64,000 bases of DNA from Pedobacter sp. W3I1 (GCF_030816015.1 NZ_JAUSXN010000001.1:3906001-3970000); one strand, 5' to 3'. Shown: positions 29,738-37,427, numbered from the stretch's first letter. Notes: a model not told the origin generated them from the sequence alone. Numbers and translations: made by a program.

Positions 29738-30925
29738 ATGAACAATAAACTTTTAGCCAAAGCCATACAGGATTATATCAGTGCAAATTTAAATGCAGAT
29801 GTAAATCAGATTGCTTTAGCAAAAAGTCCGTTTGAGGGTATCACTGCAGCCGAGCTAGCCACACAAATTATTTCCAAAAAGAAATCAGAAAAGAAATTAC
29901 CTACCTGGTTTAATACTGATGATATTTATTATCCCGCTGTATTATCCATCGAACAAACTTCTTCTGAAATTACTGCAAAATACAAATCTAAGCTGGCTAA
30001 AGGTGATACATTAATTGATATTACCGGAGGCTTCGGAATTGACAGTTATTACTTTTCGCAAAAGGTAAAAGCAGTTACGCATTGCGAAATCAATCCAGAA
30101 CTCTCCGCAATAGCCCAACATAATGCGCAGGCTTTACACGCAACAAATATCGAATTTAAAGCCGAAGATGGCGTTGCCTATATCCAGACTAGTGATAAAA
30201 CTTTTGATACCATTTATGTAGATCCTGCCCGAAGAGCCGAAAAAGGCAAAGTTTTTATGCTGAAAGACTGTACACCCGACATTTCAAGCAATCTGGAGAA
30301 CTTATTAGAAAAATCGTCAAGAATAATCGTCAAAACGGCTCCTTTACTCGACATTTCAGCGGGATTATCAGAATTGAAACAGGTAAGCGAGATCCATATT
30401 GTAAGTATAAAAAATGAGTGCAAAGAACTTTTGTGGATAATAGATAAAGGTTACAACGGTGACACGAAAATTATAGCTGTAACTTTAAATAACTGGATTG
30501 AAAAAGATTTTTCCTTTTACAGATCCTCATCAAATGCTTCAGTGCAGTTTACAGATAATTTAAACATTGGTGATTATTTGTACGAACCAGATGCTGCTTT
30601 ATTAAAATCGGGTGCTTTTAATTTAATTGGTACAACTTACAGTCTCTTAAAATTACATCCGCAAACACAGTTATTCAGTGCGACTACTATAAATAAAGAT
30701 TTTCCAGGCAGGATATTTAAAATTGAAGCCATATTAACCACTGGGGAGCTAAAGAAACAAGAAAATTTAAAAGGAAATGTAATTGTTCGGAACTATCCGG
30801 CGAAGCCTGAAGATCTGGTTAAGAAATATAAAATTAAACCAGATCGAGATCAGTTTTTAATTTTCACCAAAGTGGGCAATGATGAAAACATCGTTGTTAA
30901 AGCATCAATCATTCAATACTATTAA
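29738..30925 (+). CDS. Class I SAM-dependent methyltransferase with THUMP-like domain
   Basis: 395 aa. The central Rossmann domain shows motif I LIDITGGFGIDSYYFS (about 91-106), the acidic motif II CEINPELS, and the catalytic-type VDPARR motif near residue 160. The C-terminal half matches the THUMP-like extension (YLYEPDAALLKSGAFNLIG; FPGRIFKIE; VIVRNYPAKPEDLVKKYKIK). Probably an RNA methyltransferase; target unknown. Separated from lysC by a repeat, so perhaps its own unit. Confidence 0.85.
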   Translation: MNNKLLAKAIQDYISANLNADVNQIALAKSPFEGITAAELATQIISKKKSEKKLPTWFNTDDIYYPAVLSIEQTSSEITAKYKSKLAKGDTLIDITGGFGIDSYYFSQKVKAVTHCEINPELSAIAQHNAQALHATNIEFKAEDGVAYIQTSDKTFDTIYVDPARRAEKGKVFMLKDCTPDISSNLENLLEKSSRIIVKTAPLLDISAGLSELKQVSEIHIVSIKNECKELLWIIDKGYNGDTKIIAVTLNNWIEKDFSFYRSSSNASVQFTDNLNIGDYLYEPDAALLKSGAFNLIGTTYSLLKLHPQTQLFSATTINKDFPGRIFKIEAILTTGELKKQENLKGNVIVRNYPAKPEDLVKKYKIKPDRDQFLIFTKVGNDENIVVKASIIQYY

Positions 30926-31015
30926 CATCGATCTGATTAATGGAGCTACGGGGTTATGTGCTGTAGCATAATCTATTTTTTTTTGAAAGCAGGTTCAGAA
31001 GTTCTTAGGATATTG

Positions 31016-31116
31016 TAGTCCCGCTTCTGCCGATGAAACCTGTGAAATAAGCAGCACACCATAAAAAACAAAGATAACTGCTTAAAACAATCGGCATCTC
31101 GCTAAGATCGGGTTTA
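31016..31116 (+). ncRNA. Candidate structured intergenic element, copy A
   Basis: Outer stem GCCGAT (31029-31034) with ATCGGC (31090-31095); inner stem TAAGCAG (31048-31054) with CTGCTTA (31078-31084). Between the stems is AAACCTGTGAAA and in the loop CACACCATAAAAA. A second copy at 40296-40411 keeps these unpaired words and has compensatory changes in both stems. Strand and function are unknown; it may be an RNA or a mobile palindromic repeat. Confidence 0.45.
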
Positions 31117-31271
31117 GCTGGCTTAAATCGTACAGCTATTTGGGGTAAAATAAACCCGACCGACAGCGTTATCCCGATTCTTCATCGGGGTTAAGCAAAG
31201 GGCGGGGCTATCGGAATCGATTACCACAACAGTTGCTTTCCAAAAATCATAAACTAATTTAACATTCTCGC

Positions 31272-31458
31272 ATTGTCATTCTGAACGCAGTGAAGAATCC
31301 ACAACCTATGAATTACTACTTCACTTACACGATATACCCATCATCGTGAGATCATCATTTCGACCGCAGTGGAGAAATCTACAATAGAGTAACGACTTTA
31401 TATATCTCTCCGTTTCACTATGCTTCAGTCGAGATGACGATTTCGTTCAGGATGACAA
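31272..31458. repeat. Nested double REP-like inverted repeat
   Basis: Outer arms TTGTCATTCTGAACG (31273-31287) and CGTTCAGGATGACAA (31444-31458). Inner arms are CATTTCGACCGCAGTGGAGA and its imperfect inverse ending CAGTCGAGATGACG. One palindrome has apparently inserted into another. Confidence 0.75.
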
Positions 31459-31470
31459 AGCTATATAACA

Positions 31471-31501
31471 CAAAAAGCCTCTCAATTTGAAAGGCTTTTT
31501 G
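31471..31501 (-). terminator. Terminator after the cold-shock gene
   Basis: Minus strand: AAAAAGCCT pairs with AGGCTTTTT around an 11-nt loop, with T run, 30 bp beyond the csp stop codon. Confidence 0.85.
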
Positions 31502-31531
31502 CACGGGATGAAAAAATTATCTAATATATTA

Positions 31532-31732
31532 TCACCTAAACCTTCTAACGTTTACTGCTTGTAAACCTTTTCTGCCTTCAGCTACTTCAAATTCTACTGT
31601 GTCGTTTTCTTTCAAGCTTTCGATTCCACCTAAAACATCTTTAAAATGCACAAATAAGTCTTTATTGTCTTCTTGTACAATAAATCCAAAGCCTTTTTGA
31701 GTGTTAAACCATTTAACTTTTCCGGTTGCCAT
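31532..31732 (-). CDS. Cold-shock domain protein (CspA family)
   Basis: 66 aa single cold-shock domain. RNP1 KGFGFI (13-18) and RNP2 LFVHF (26-30) are intact, as is the start GKVKWFN. It binds single-stranded RNA and DNA and melts RNA structure in the cold. The 200-bp stretch between its start and the end of the peroxiredoxin gene is AT-rich and could hold a long 5' leader of the kind that regulates csp mRNAs; no fold was established. Confidence 0.95.
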   Translation of the reverse strand: MATGKVKWFNTQKGFGFIVQEDNKDLFVHFKDVLGGIESLKENDTVEFEVAEGRKGLQAVNVRRFR

Positions 31733-31933
31733 AAAAAAATAAAAAATTGTATAAAATAAATAGACCTTTTACGTCTTGATCAGTATTTCATTTAACCAAT
31801 TGCATATTAATATGATTAAAACAACCAGTTTAAGCGTTAATATTGAAACAAAACTACCAAATATAATAATTTACGAATATAAAGCAAGCCGTTTATGGCC
31901 ATTCAACAAGAATGTTGCGTTATTATCTTCGAA

Positions 31934-32569
31934 TTATTTATTCGGCTGAGGTGTAGTACGTAAATATGGTTTAATTACCTGGTGTCCTTTAGGAAATTTA
32001 GCTGGAATATCTTCCGTTTTAATACTATTTACCACAATTACATCTTCTCCATCTTTCCAATCGGCTGGTGTAGCTACGCTATAATTTGCGGTAAGCTGTA
32101 AAGAATCGATCACACGCAATACTTCATTAAAATTTCTTCCGGTTGATGCCGGATAAGTAATGGTTAATTTCACCTTCTTGTCAGGACTGATTACGAACAA
32201 CGAGCGAACGGTTAAAGTTTCTGAAGCATTTGGGTGGATCATATCATAAAGATTTGCCACTGTTTTGTCCGGATCTGCAATAATTGGAAATTCAACAGAA
32301 GTATTTTGAGTTTCGTTAATATCATTAATCCAACCTTTATGCGACTCGGCAGAATCAACACTTAGCGCCAGAACTTTAACGTTTCGTTTTTCAAATTCAT
32401 CTTTTAGAGCTGCAGTTCTACCCAGTTCTGTTGTACAAACAGGTGTATAATCAGCAGGGTGAGAAAATAATACGCCCCAGCTATCGCCTAAATAATCGTA
32501 AAAATCTATTTCGCCAATGGATGTGTTGGCCTTGAAATTCGGTGCGGTATCGCCTAATCTTATACTCAT
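31934..32569 (-). CDS. 1-Cys peroxiredoxin (Prx6 family)
   Basis: 211 aa. Peroxidatic motif HPADYTPVCTTELG near residues 37-50, with Cys45; no matching resolving Cys is visible. The long C-terminal part (TPADWKDGEDVIVV; FPKGHQVIKPYLRTTPQP) is typical of Prx6-type enzymes. Reduces H2O2 and organic peroxides in the cytoplasm. Single gene; the terminator of the protease operon lies between it and that operon. Confidence 0.93.
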   Translation of the reverse strand: MSIRLGDTAPNFKANTSIGEIDFYDYLGDSWGVLFSHPADYTPVCTTELGRTAALKDEFEKRNVKVLALSVDSAESHKGWINDINETQNTSVEFPIIADPDKTVANLYDMIHPNASETLTVRSLFVISPDKKVKLTITYPASTGRNFNEVLRVIDSLQLTANYSVATPADWKDGEDVIVVNSIKTEDIPAKFPKGHQVIKPYLRTTPQPNK

Positions 32570-32666
32570 GATATTATTAATTTAATTTGACTAAAACAAA
32601 TCTAAACAATAGTATAGTAAATACATAGATTTAATATTAATTTAAGACCTCAAAATTACAATTCCA

Positions 32667-32700
32667 ATAAAAAACCCTGAAGAAACAATCTTCAGGGTTT
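32667..32700 (-). terminator. Terminator of the sigma factor-protease operon
   Basis: Minus strand: AAACCCTGAAGA pairs with TCTTCAGGGTTT around a 5-nt loop, followed by a run of T. It lies 32 bp beyond the protease stop codon. Confidence 0.9.
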
Positions 32701-32731
32701 AAGAATATTAATTTGTTTGGGGGTGTTACAT

Positions 32732-33826
32732 TTAGTATGCTTTTATCATAAATACATAATCTTGTATTTTTTCGATCTGTTTGGTGCGTTTTAAACCAGA
32801 CAGTAAGCTCTTTTTGTTGGCAGAAAGTTTATTTACGCCTAGTGAATCCTGGGGAATAGCCCTCATTGCCTCTAAAATATATTTTGATTTAATGGCAAAG
32901 GCTGCGCCTTCTGTCTGATCTGGCTTGCCACTAATAATACCTACCAAATTTCCGTTATTATCTAAAACCGGGCCACCGCTATTACCTGGATTAACTGAAA
33001 TAGCCACCTGATACTGAGTGGTATCTCCAATAAAACCATTTTTAGAACTCACGTACCCCTCTCCAAGTACAGCATCATCTTTTGGATAACCCAAAGTGTA
33101 TACAATTTCACCAATGTTACTTGTATTTCTTTTAATGGTATAAGGAATAGAAGATAAGTTACTGAAGTGTTTATCGTTTATTTTAAGAATTGCAATATCA
33201 TTTTGAGGATCGGTATAAACCGATTTTACCTTAAACGATTCTCCTTTACTGTTTTGTACATATAAAGAATCAGCGCCATTAATAATATGCAGGTTAGTTA
33301 AAATGTAGCCATTTGTAGAAATGGCAAAACCAGTACCACCAAAACTATTCTGAGTATTTGGCTTACCAGCAATTGTATTATTATGTTTAATATTTCTGAT
33401 TAAGCTATTTTGTGTTTTAATAGCATTATTCACCTGATTACTTAACTGTCTGTAACGCTCTGCCTGTTGAGTATTATGCTGAATAGAGTAAATAGAAACC
33501 AGAGAGAGTACAACGAAAGATGCTGCAACTGCAATTGCAGATTTATGTTTACGCCACAATTGAACCACACGTGAAGGATGAGGCCTAAGTGTAGAAGCCA
33601 AACTTTCCACATCAATTTCTGAATGAATATGATTCAACTGTTCTTTTAAGCGCAACTGTTCAGCAAATGTCTCCATAGATGCTAAAAAGAACTTATGCGA
33701 AACTACTTTATGATCTACTGTGGCATCATTAAGACGTAGCTGTTCAAAAGCTTCAGTTTCCTGTGCATTAAGTTTACCTAAAAGATAATCTTCAATAATT
33801 GCATCTAACTCCAAATCGTTTCTCAT
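32732..33826 (-). CDS. Membrane-anchored trypsin-like serine protease with anti-sigma-like N-terminus
   Basis: 364 aa. Residues 1-95 form a cytoplasmic, acidic-helical domain (EDYLLGKLNAQETEAFEQLR) like the N-terminus of Bacteroidota anti-sigma factors, without a zinc motif. One membrane span follows at about 96-114 (SAIAVAASFVVLSLV). After a linker (115-160) comes an HtrA/S1C-type protease with a full triad: His180 (LTNLHIING), Asp210 (PQNDIAILKI) and Ser283 (NPGNSGGPV). No PDZ domain is present. It starts 6 bp after the ECF sigma gene. I infer that the N-terminus holds the sigma factor and the periplasmic protease senses or processes envelope stress; neither is proven. Confidence 0.88.
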   Translation of the reverse strand: MRNDLELDAIIEDYLLGKLNAQETEAFEQLRLNDATVDHKVVSHKFFLASMETFAEQLRLKEQLNHIHSEIDVESLASTLRPHPSRVVQLWRKHKSAIAVAASFVVLSLVSIYSIQHNTQQAERYRQLSNQVNNAIKTQNSLIRNIKHNNTIAGKPNTQNSFGGTGFAISTNGYILTNLHIINGADSLYVQNSKGESFKVKSVYTDPQNDIAILKINDKHFSNLSSIPYTIKRNTSNIGEIVYTLGYPKDDAVLGEGYVSSKNGFIGDTTQYQVAISVNPGNSGGPVLDNNGNLVGIISGKPDQTEGAAFAIKSKYILEAMRAIPQDSLGVNKLSANKKSLLSGLKRTKQIEKIQDYVFMIKAY

Positions 33827-33832
33827 TTCAAA

Positions 33833-34399
33833 TTATGGTTGAAAAAATATTTTCTTTAACCTTTGCAGGCATTTATATTTCTGCGTTTTTGCATTGTCGG
33901 TATTGGTATAGCCGAACTTTTCGCAGATATCCTGCATGGATAAATTGTGGATATAAAAATCCTGAATAATGGTTTTACAAGGTTCACCCAGATGATCGAG
34001 TGCCGATTGCATTTTCACAAAAGCAGCATCTTTCTCTTCGTGGTGTTCTACATCTTCCTCAACAGCAAATACATCTTCATAATCGGTAATACTACCGGTC
34101 TTTTTACTGTTTAGGCTAAGTTTCTTTAGCCAAATACGCCTGCAAACCGAATAAATATAGGTTTTCAGTTTGCTGCTGAGCTCAAAATTACCTGCCTTAA
34201 TTTTGTTATATAAAATTATTATGCCTTCCTGGTAAACATCTTTTGCATCATCTTCATCACCATTATTATTTAGGATAAACTGCAAAACCATTGCATAATA
34301 AGCCTTGTATAACTTGTTAAGTGTATCTTCTGAGTTATTTAGAATACCTAAAATAACCTCTCTATCTGTTGGAACTGAACTCTTTAAACTGTTATTCAC
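33833..34399 (-). CDS. ECF-type RNA polymerase sigma factor
   Basis: 188 aa, GTG start at 34399 (no better ATG upstream; the next in-frame Met is inside region 2). Region 2 is LYKAYYAMVLQFILNNNGDEDDAKDVYQEGIIILYNKI; region 4 is HNLSMQDICEKFGYTNTDNA followed by KYKCLQRLKKIF. It should direct RNA polymerase to a dedicated promoter class. Its own upstream region carries the same GGGTTACC / TATTAA motif found before the four divergent lipoprotein genes, suggesting self-activation. Operon partner is the anchored protease. Confidence 0.9.
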   Translation of the reverse strand: MNNSLKSSVPTDREVILGILNNSEDTLNKLYKAYYAMVLQFILNNNGDEDDAKDVYQEGIIILYNKIKAGNFELSSKLKTYIYSVCRRIWLKKLSLNSKKTGSITDYEDVFAVEEDVEHHEEKDAAFVKMQSALDHLGEPCKTIIQDFYIHNLSMQDICEKFGYTNTDNAKTQKYKCLQRLKKIFFQP

Positions 34400-34402
34400 T
34401 AG

Positions 34403-34431
34403 TTAATACATTTTTCTATAAATAGTAACCC
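34403..34431 (-). promoter_or_regulatory. Second, weaker match to the ECF promoter motif
   Basis: Minus strand GGGTTACT, 15 nt, TATTAA. The TATTAA box ends only 4 bp before the GTG start, so transcription from it would begin inside the gene. Possibly a remnant or an alternative start is used. Confidence 0.3.
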
Positions 34432-34470
34432 AATATTAGACAAAAAAATATTTATAGCTGCTATAATTGC

Positions 34471-34500
34471 TTAATACAAACTTAAAGTAAACGGTAACCC
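34471..34500 (-). promoter_or_regulatory. Predicted ECF promoter of the sigma factor operon
   Basis: Minus strand GGGTTACC (34500-34493), 16 nt, TATTAA (34476-34471). Same two boxes as before the four lipoprotein genes. Leader would be about 65 nt. Confidence 0.65.
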
Positions 34501-34541
34501 AAAGCTCAAAAAAAAATATTTTACCTTTTTTGTAAATTGTT

Positions 34542-34570
34542 GGGTTACCTTTTTACCTTTGCGGCATTAA
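34542..34570 (+). promoter_or_regulatory. Predicted ECF promoter of lipoprotein gene 1
   Basis: GGGTTACC (34542-34549), 15 nt, CATTAA (34565-34570); 30 bp before the ATG. A TACCTTTG housekeeping-like box at 34554-34561 overlaps the spacer, so a second promoter is possible. Confidence 0.65.
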
Positions 34571-34600
34571 CAAGAAATTAATTACTTAAAAAATTCAAAA

Positions 34601-34819
34601 ATGAAAAATGCATTCAAATTAGGCTTTTTAGCTTTAGCTTTATCTTTATCAGTTGTTGCTTGTAACTCAGAAAAAAAAGCTGAAGGTGCTGATACAACTT
34701 TAACTGATTCTTCTACTATCGTTACTGATACTACTGCAAAAGATACTTCAGTTAAAGATTCTACAGTAAAAGATACAACTGTAAAAACTACTACAACTAA
34801 AGAAGAAGTTAAACACTAG
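34601..34819 (+). CDS. Small Thr/Asp/Lys-rich lipoprotein, tandem paralogue 1
   Basis: 72 aa. Signal MKNAFKLGFLALALSLSVVAC gives lipid-anchored Cys21. The mature part is a low-complexity chain of DTT/DST/VKDTTVK units ending KEEVKH; no Gly-rich or aromatic residues, so probably an extended, disordered surface or periplasmic tether. The signal peptide is almost identical in all four copies. Function unknown. Own predicted ECF promoter and own terminator. Confidence 0.85.
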   Translation: MKNAFKLGFLALALSLSVVACNSEKKAEGADTTLTDSSTIVTDTTAKDTSVKDSTVKDTTVKTTTTKEEVKH

Positions 34820-34836
34820 TTTAATTTTACTCATAT

Positions 34837-34872
34837 AAAAGGCTCCTGATTTAGCATTAGGAGCCTTTTTTA
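34837..34872 (+). terminator. Terminator after lipoprotein gene 1
   Basis: AAAAGGCTCCT pairs with AGGAGCCTTTT around an 11-nt loop, followed by a T run. Confidence 0.9.
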
Positions 34873-34889
34873 TTTTTTTTAATTTATTT

Positions 34890-34918
34890 GGGTTACCTTT
34901 TCGGGTTACCGGTATTAA
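34890..34918 (+). promoter_or_regulatory. Predicted ECF promoter of lipoprotein gene 2
   Basis: GGGTTACC (34890-34897), 15 nt, TATTAA (34913-34918); 40 bp before the ATG. The spacer itself contains a second GGGTTACC. Confidence 0.7.
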
Positions 34919-34958
34919 GGGTAAATTAATTAATTAATTACTTAAAAAATACTCAAAA

Positions 34959-35177
34959 ATGAAAAATGCATTCAAATTAGGCTTTTTAGCTTTAGCTTTA
35001 TCTTTATCAGTTGTTGCTTGTAACTCAGAAAAAAAAGCTGAAGGTACTGATACAACAGCTACAGATTCTTCAACTATCGTTACTGATACTACTGCAAAAG
35101 ACACTACAGTTAAAGATTCTACAGTAAAAGATACTACTGTAAAAACTACTACTGAAAAAACTGAAGTTAAACACTAG
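34959..35177 (+). CDS. Small Thr/Asp/Lys-rich lipoprotein, tandem paralogue 2
   Basis: 72 aa; differs from copy 1 at a few positions only (for example TDTTATDSS instead of ADTTLTDSS, and TEKTEVKH at the end). Lipobox SVVAC, Cys21. Same DTTVKDST-type repeats. The high DNA identity of the signal region with copies 1 and 3 points to recent tandem duplication. Confidence 0.85.
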   Translation: MKNAFKLGFLALALSLSVVACNSEKKAEGTDTTATDSSTIVTDTTAKDTTVKDSTVKDTTVKTTTEKTEVKH

Positions 35178-35194
35178 TCTAACTTACTTATAAG

Positions 35195-35232
35195 AAATGC
35201 CTTTGGAATTCATTTTTCAAAGGCATTTTTAT
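35195..35232 (+). terminator. Terminator after lipoprotein gene 2
   Basis: AAATGCCTTTG pairs with CAAAGGCATTT, followed by T residues. Its stem sequence is unrelated to the terminators of the other copies. Confidence 0.88.
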
Positions 35233-35248
35233 TTTCTAAAAAAACAAG

Positions 35249-35277
35249 AGGTTACCTTTTCACATTTTGGGTATTAA
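35249..35277 (+). promoter_or_regulatory. Predicted ECF promoter of lipoprotein gene 3
   Basis: AGGTTACC (35249-35256), 15 nt, TATTAA (35272-35277); 32 bp before the ATG. Confidence 0.65.
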
Positions 35278-35309
35278 GGATATATATTAACCCTAAAACA
35301 TATATCAAA

Positions 35310-35528
35310 ATGAAAAATGCATTCAAATTAGGCTTTTTAGCCCTAGCTTTATCTTTATCAGTTGTTGCTTGTAACTCAGAAAAAAAAGCTGATGGCGCTG
35401 ACACAACAGTTACAGATTCTTCAACTATCGTTACTGATACAACTGCTGTTGATACTACAGTAAAAGATTCTACTGTAAAAGACACTACAGTTAAAGCTAC
35501 TACTACAAAAGAAGAAGTAAAACACTAG
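35310..35528 (+). CDS. Small Thr/Asp/Lys-rich lipoprotein, tandem paralogue 3
   Basis: 72 aa; signal and lipobox as in copies 1 and 2. The mature part has DTTAVDTTVKDSTVKDTTVK and ends KEEVKH like copy 1. Flanked by its own predicted ECF promoter and terminator. Confidence 0.85.
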   Translation: MKNAFKLGFLALALSLSVVACNSEKKADGADTTVTDSSTIVTDTTAVDTTVKDSTVKDTTVKATTTKEEVKH

Positions 35529-35548
35529 TTATTTTTGCTAAATAACAC

Positions 35549-35584
35549 CAAAAAGGTCGCGTTTTTACATCGCGACCTTTTTTA
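35549..35584 (+). terminator. Terminator after lipoprotein gene 3
   Basis: AAAAAGGTCGCG pairs with CGCGACCTTTTT around a 9-nt loop, ending in T residues. Confidence 0.92.
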
Positions 35585-35596
35585 TTTAAGAAAATC

Positions 35597-35624
35597 GGGT
35601 TAATTCTTGTCTTTTTTGTATAAA
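35597..35624 (+). promoter_or_regulatory. Degenerate ECF promoter of lipoprotein gene 4
   Basis: GGGTTAAT (35597-35604), 14 nt, TATAAA (35619-35624); 43 bp before the ATG. Weaker match than for copies 1-3. Confidence 0.4.
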
Positions 35625-35667
35625 TTGGTAATTAATTAATTTTTAAAACCAAACAAATTATAAAACA

Positions 35668-35865
35668 ATGAAAAACGCATTCAAAATGGGCTTTTTAGCT
35701 CTGGCTTTATCCCTATCTGTTGTTGCTTGTAAATCAGAAAAAAAAGATGGCGCAACTGATTCATCTAAAGTTGATTCTACAGTTGTAGATACAACTATAA
35801 AAGATACTACAGTTAAAGATACCACCGTTAAAGACACTACAGTAAAAGACACAACTAAAAAATAG
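35668..35865 (+). CDS. Small Thr/Asp/Lys-rich lipoprotein, tandem paralogue 4
   Basis: 65 aa; the most diverged copy. Signal MKNAFKMGFLALALSLSVVAC, then KSEKKDG instead of NSEKKAEG. The tail is four near-perfect repeats of VKDTT ending KK. Its promoter is also the most diverged, so it is probably the oldest duplicate or under different control. Confidence 0.82.
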   Translation: MKNAFKMGFLALALSLSVVACKSEKKDGATDSSKVDSTVVDTTIKDTTVKDTTVKDTTVKDTTKK

Positions 35866-35883
35866 TTTTAGCTATTACTGGAT

Positions 35884-35913
35884 AAAGGCCTTGGAAATTC
35901 TAAGGCCTTTTTT
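35884..35913 (+). terminator. Terminator after lipoprotein gene 4
   Basis: AAAGGCCTT pairs with AAGGCCTTT around an 8-nt loop, with a run of T. Confidence 0.9.
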
Positions 35914-35993
35914 ATTTTATATTAATTTCTAGGAATCAAGACCTTAAAATCCATCAATTGTAGTAAATTTGCGGCAAAAATATAATCCGCATA

Positions 35994-37340
35994 ATGAATT
36001 TAACATCACTACAAGCTATTTCACCTGTTGATGGTCGTTACAGAAAAACAACCGAAAGTTTAGCTGCTTACTTTTCTGAAGAAGCCTTAATCAAATACCG
36101 TGTTTTTGTAGAAATCGAATATTTTATCGCACTTTGCGAAATCAACTTGCCTGGCTTAGAAAATTTTGACCGGAATCTTTATGCTGAATTACGCAAAATC
36201 CACGAGAATTTTTCAGAAACTGATGCTCTAGAGATTAAAGAAACTGAAAAAGTAACCAATCATGATGTTAAAGCGGTTGAATATTTTATCAAAAGTAAAT
36301 TCGATGCCTTATCGCTTCAAAACTATAAAGAGTTTATCCACTTTGGCTTAACCTCTCAGGATATTAATAACACGGCTATTCCATATTCAATAAAACTGGC
36401 CCTGAATGACAGCTATTATCCGGCAATTAACACTTTAATCGAAAAAATAAATACCTTGGCAATCGAGTGGAAGGATATTCCAATGTTGGCACATACACAT
36501 GGGCAGCCAGCCTCTCCTACCAAATTGGGCAAAGAATTTTTGGTTTTTGCTGAGCGTTTGGCTATCCAGCTGGAAAGTTTAAAAAACATCCCTAACAGTG
36601 CAAAATTTGGTGGTGCCACCGGAAACTTCAATGCACACCATATTGCCTATCCGGAAGTAAACTGGGTTAATTTTTCTAATCAGTTTGTTAATGAGACTTT
36701 AGGCTTAACACGTGCACAACACACTACACAAATTGAACATTACGATCAATTTGCAGCGCAATGCGATGCTTTAAAACGTATAAATAACATTATTATAGAT
36801 TTAGACAGAGATATATGGACGTATATTTCTAAAAACTATTTCAAACAGAAAATAAAAGCTGGAGAAATTGGTTCATCGGCTATGCCACACAAGGTTAACC
36901 CAATCGATTTCGAAAACGCTGAAGGGAATGCTGGAATTGCGAACGCTTTATTTGAGTTTTTCGCTGCTAAATTACCAATTTCCCGTTTACAGAGAGACTT
37001 AACCGACTCTACTGTATTAAGAAACGTTGGTGTTCCTTTTGGACATACTTTAATTGCGATTAATTCTACTTTACGCGGATTAAATAAAATTTTACTTAAT
37101 GAAGCTGCTTTACATGCCGATTTGGATGAAAACTGGGCAGTTGTTGCCGAGGCTATTCAAACAGTTTTAAGAAGAGAGAACTTTCCTAACCCTTACGAAG
37201 CCTTAAAAGAGTTAACCAGAACAAATTCAAAGATCAATGCAGCAAGCATTGCCGAATTTATTGAAGGTTTAGCCGTTTCGGAAGCGGTTAAGGTGCAATT
37301 GAGAACCATTACACCTTTTAATTATACTGGTGTTTTCTAG
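35994..37340 (+). CDS. purB: Adenylosuccinate lyase
   Basis: 448 aa. Begins LQAISPVDGRYR, typical of the E. coli-type enzyme; HFGLTSQDINNTA, HTHGQPASPTKLGKE and the fumarase-superfamily signature GSSAMPHKVNPIDFENAEGN are all present, with the catalytic Ser in the SSAMP loop. It removes fumarate from SAICAR and adenylosuccinate in purine synthesis. Single gene; the nfu gene follows after 87 bp. Confidence 0.95.
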   Translation: MNLTSLQAISPVDGRYRKTTESLAAYFSEEALIKYRVFVEIEYFIALCEINLPGLENFDRNLYAELRKIHENFSETDALEIKETEKVTNHDVKAVEYFIKSKFDALSLQNYKEFIHFGLTSQDINNTAIPYSIKLALNDSYYPAINTLIEKINTLAIEWKDIPMLAHTHGQPASPTKLGKEFLVFAERLAIQLESLKNIPNSAKFGGATGNFNAHHIAYPEVNWVNFSNQFVNETLGLTRAQHTTQIEHYDQFAAQCDALKRINNIIIDLDRDIWTYISKNYFKQKIKAGEIGSSAMPHKVNPIDFENAEGNAGIANALFEFFAAKLPISRLQRDLTDSTVLRNVGVPFGHTLIAINSTLRGLNKILLNEAALHADLDENWAVVAEAIQTVLRRENFPNPYEALKELTRTNSKINAASIAEFIEGLAVSEAVKVQLRTITPFNYTGVF

Positions 37341-37427
37341 TCAAATTAAATTGACGTTAAGCAGACAGCTAACAAGGGTTTTATTAGTGAGTAATTGTTA
37401 ATTTTGTTTATTCAAATTGATTAAGAC

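Larger units (their letters stand above)
30926..31470. other. Long gene-free region made of intergenic repeats
   Basis: No coding frame is convincing here. From left to right it holds the structured element at 31016-31116 (listed separately), a short ATCCCGAT / ATCGGGGT palindrome near 31170, and the nested REP element at 31272-31458. Confidence 0.6.

Noticed and set aside
34403-34431. Second promoter for the sigma gene
   Set aside because: Good sequence match but too close to the GTG start to give a normal leader; kept only as a low-confidence site.
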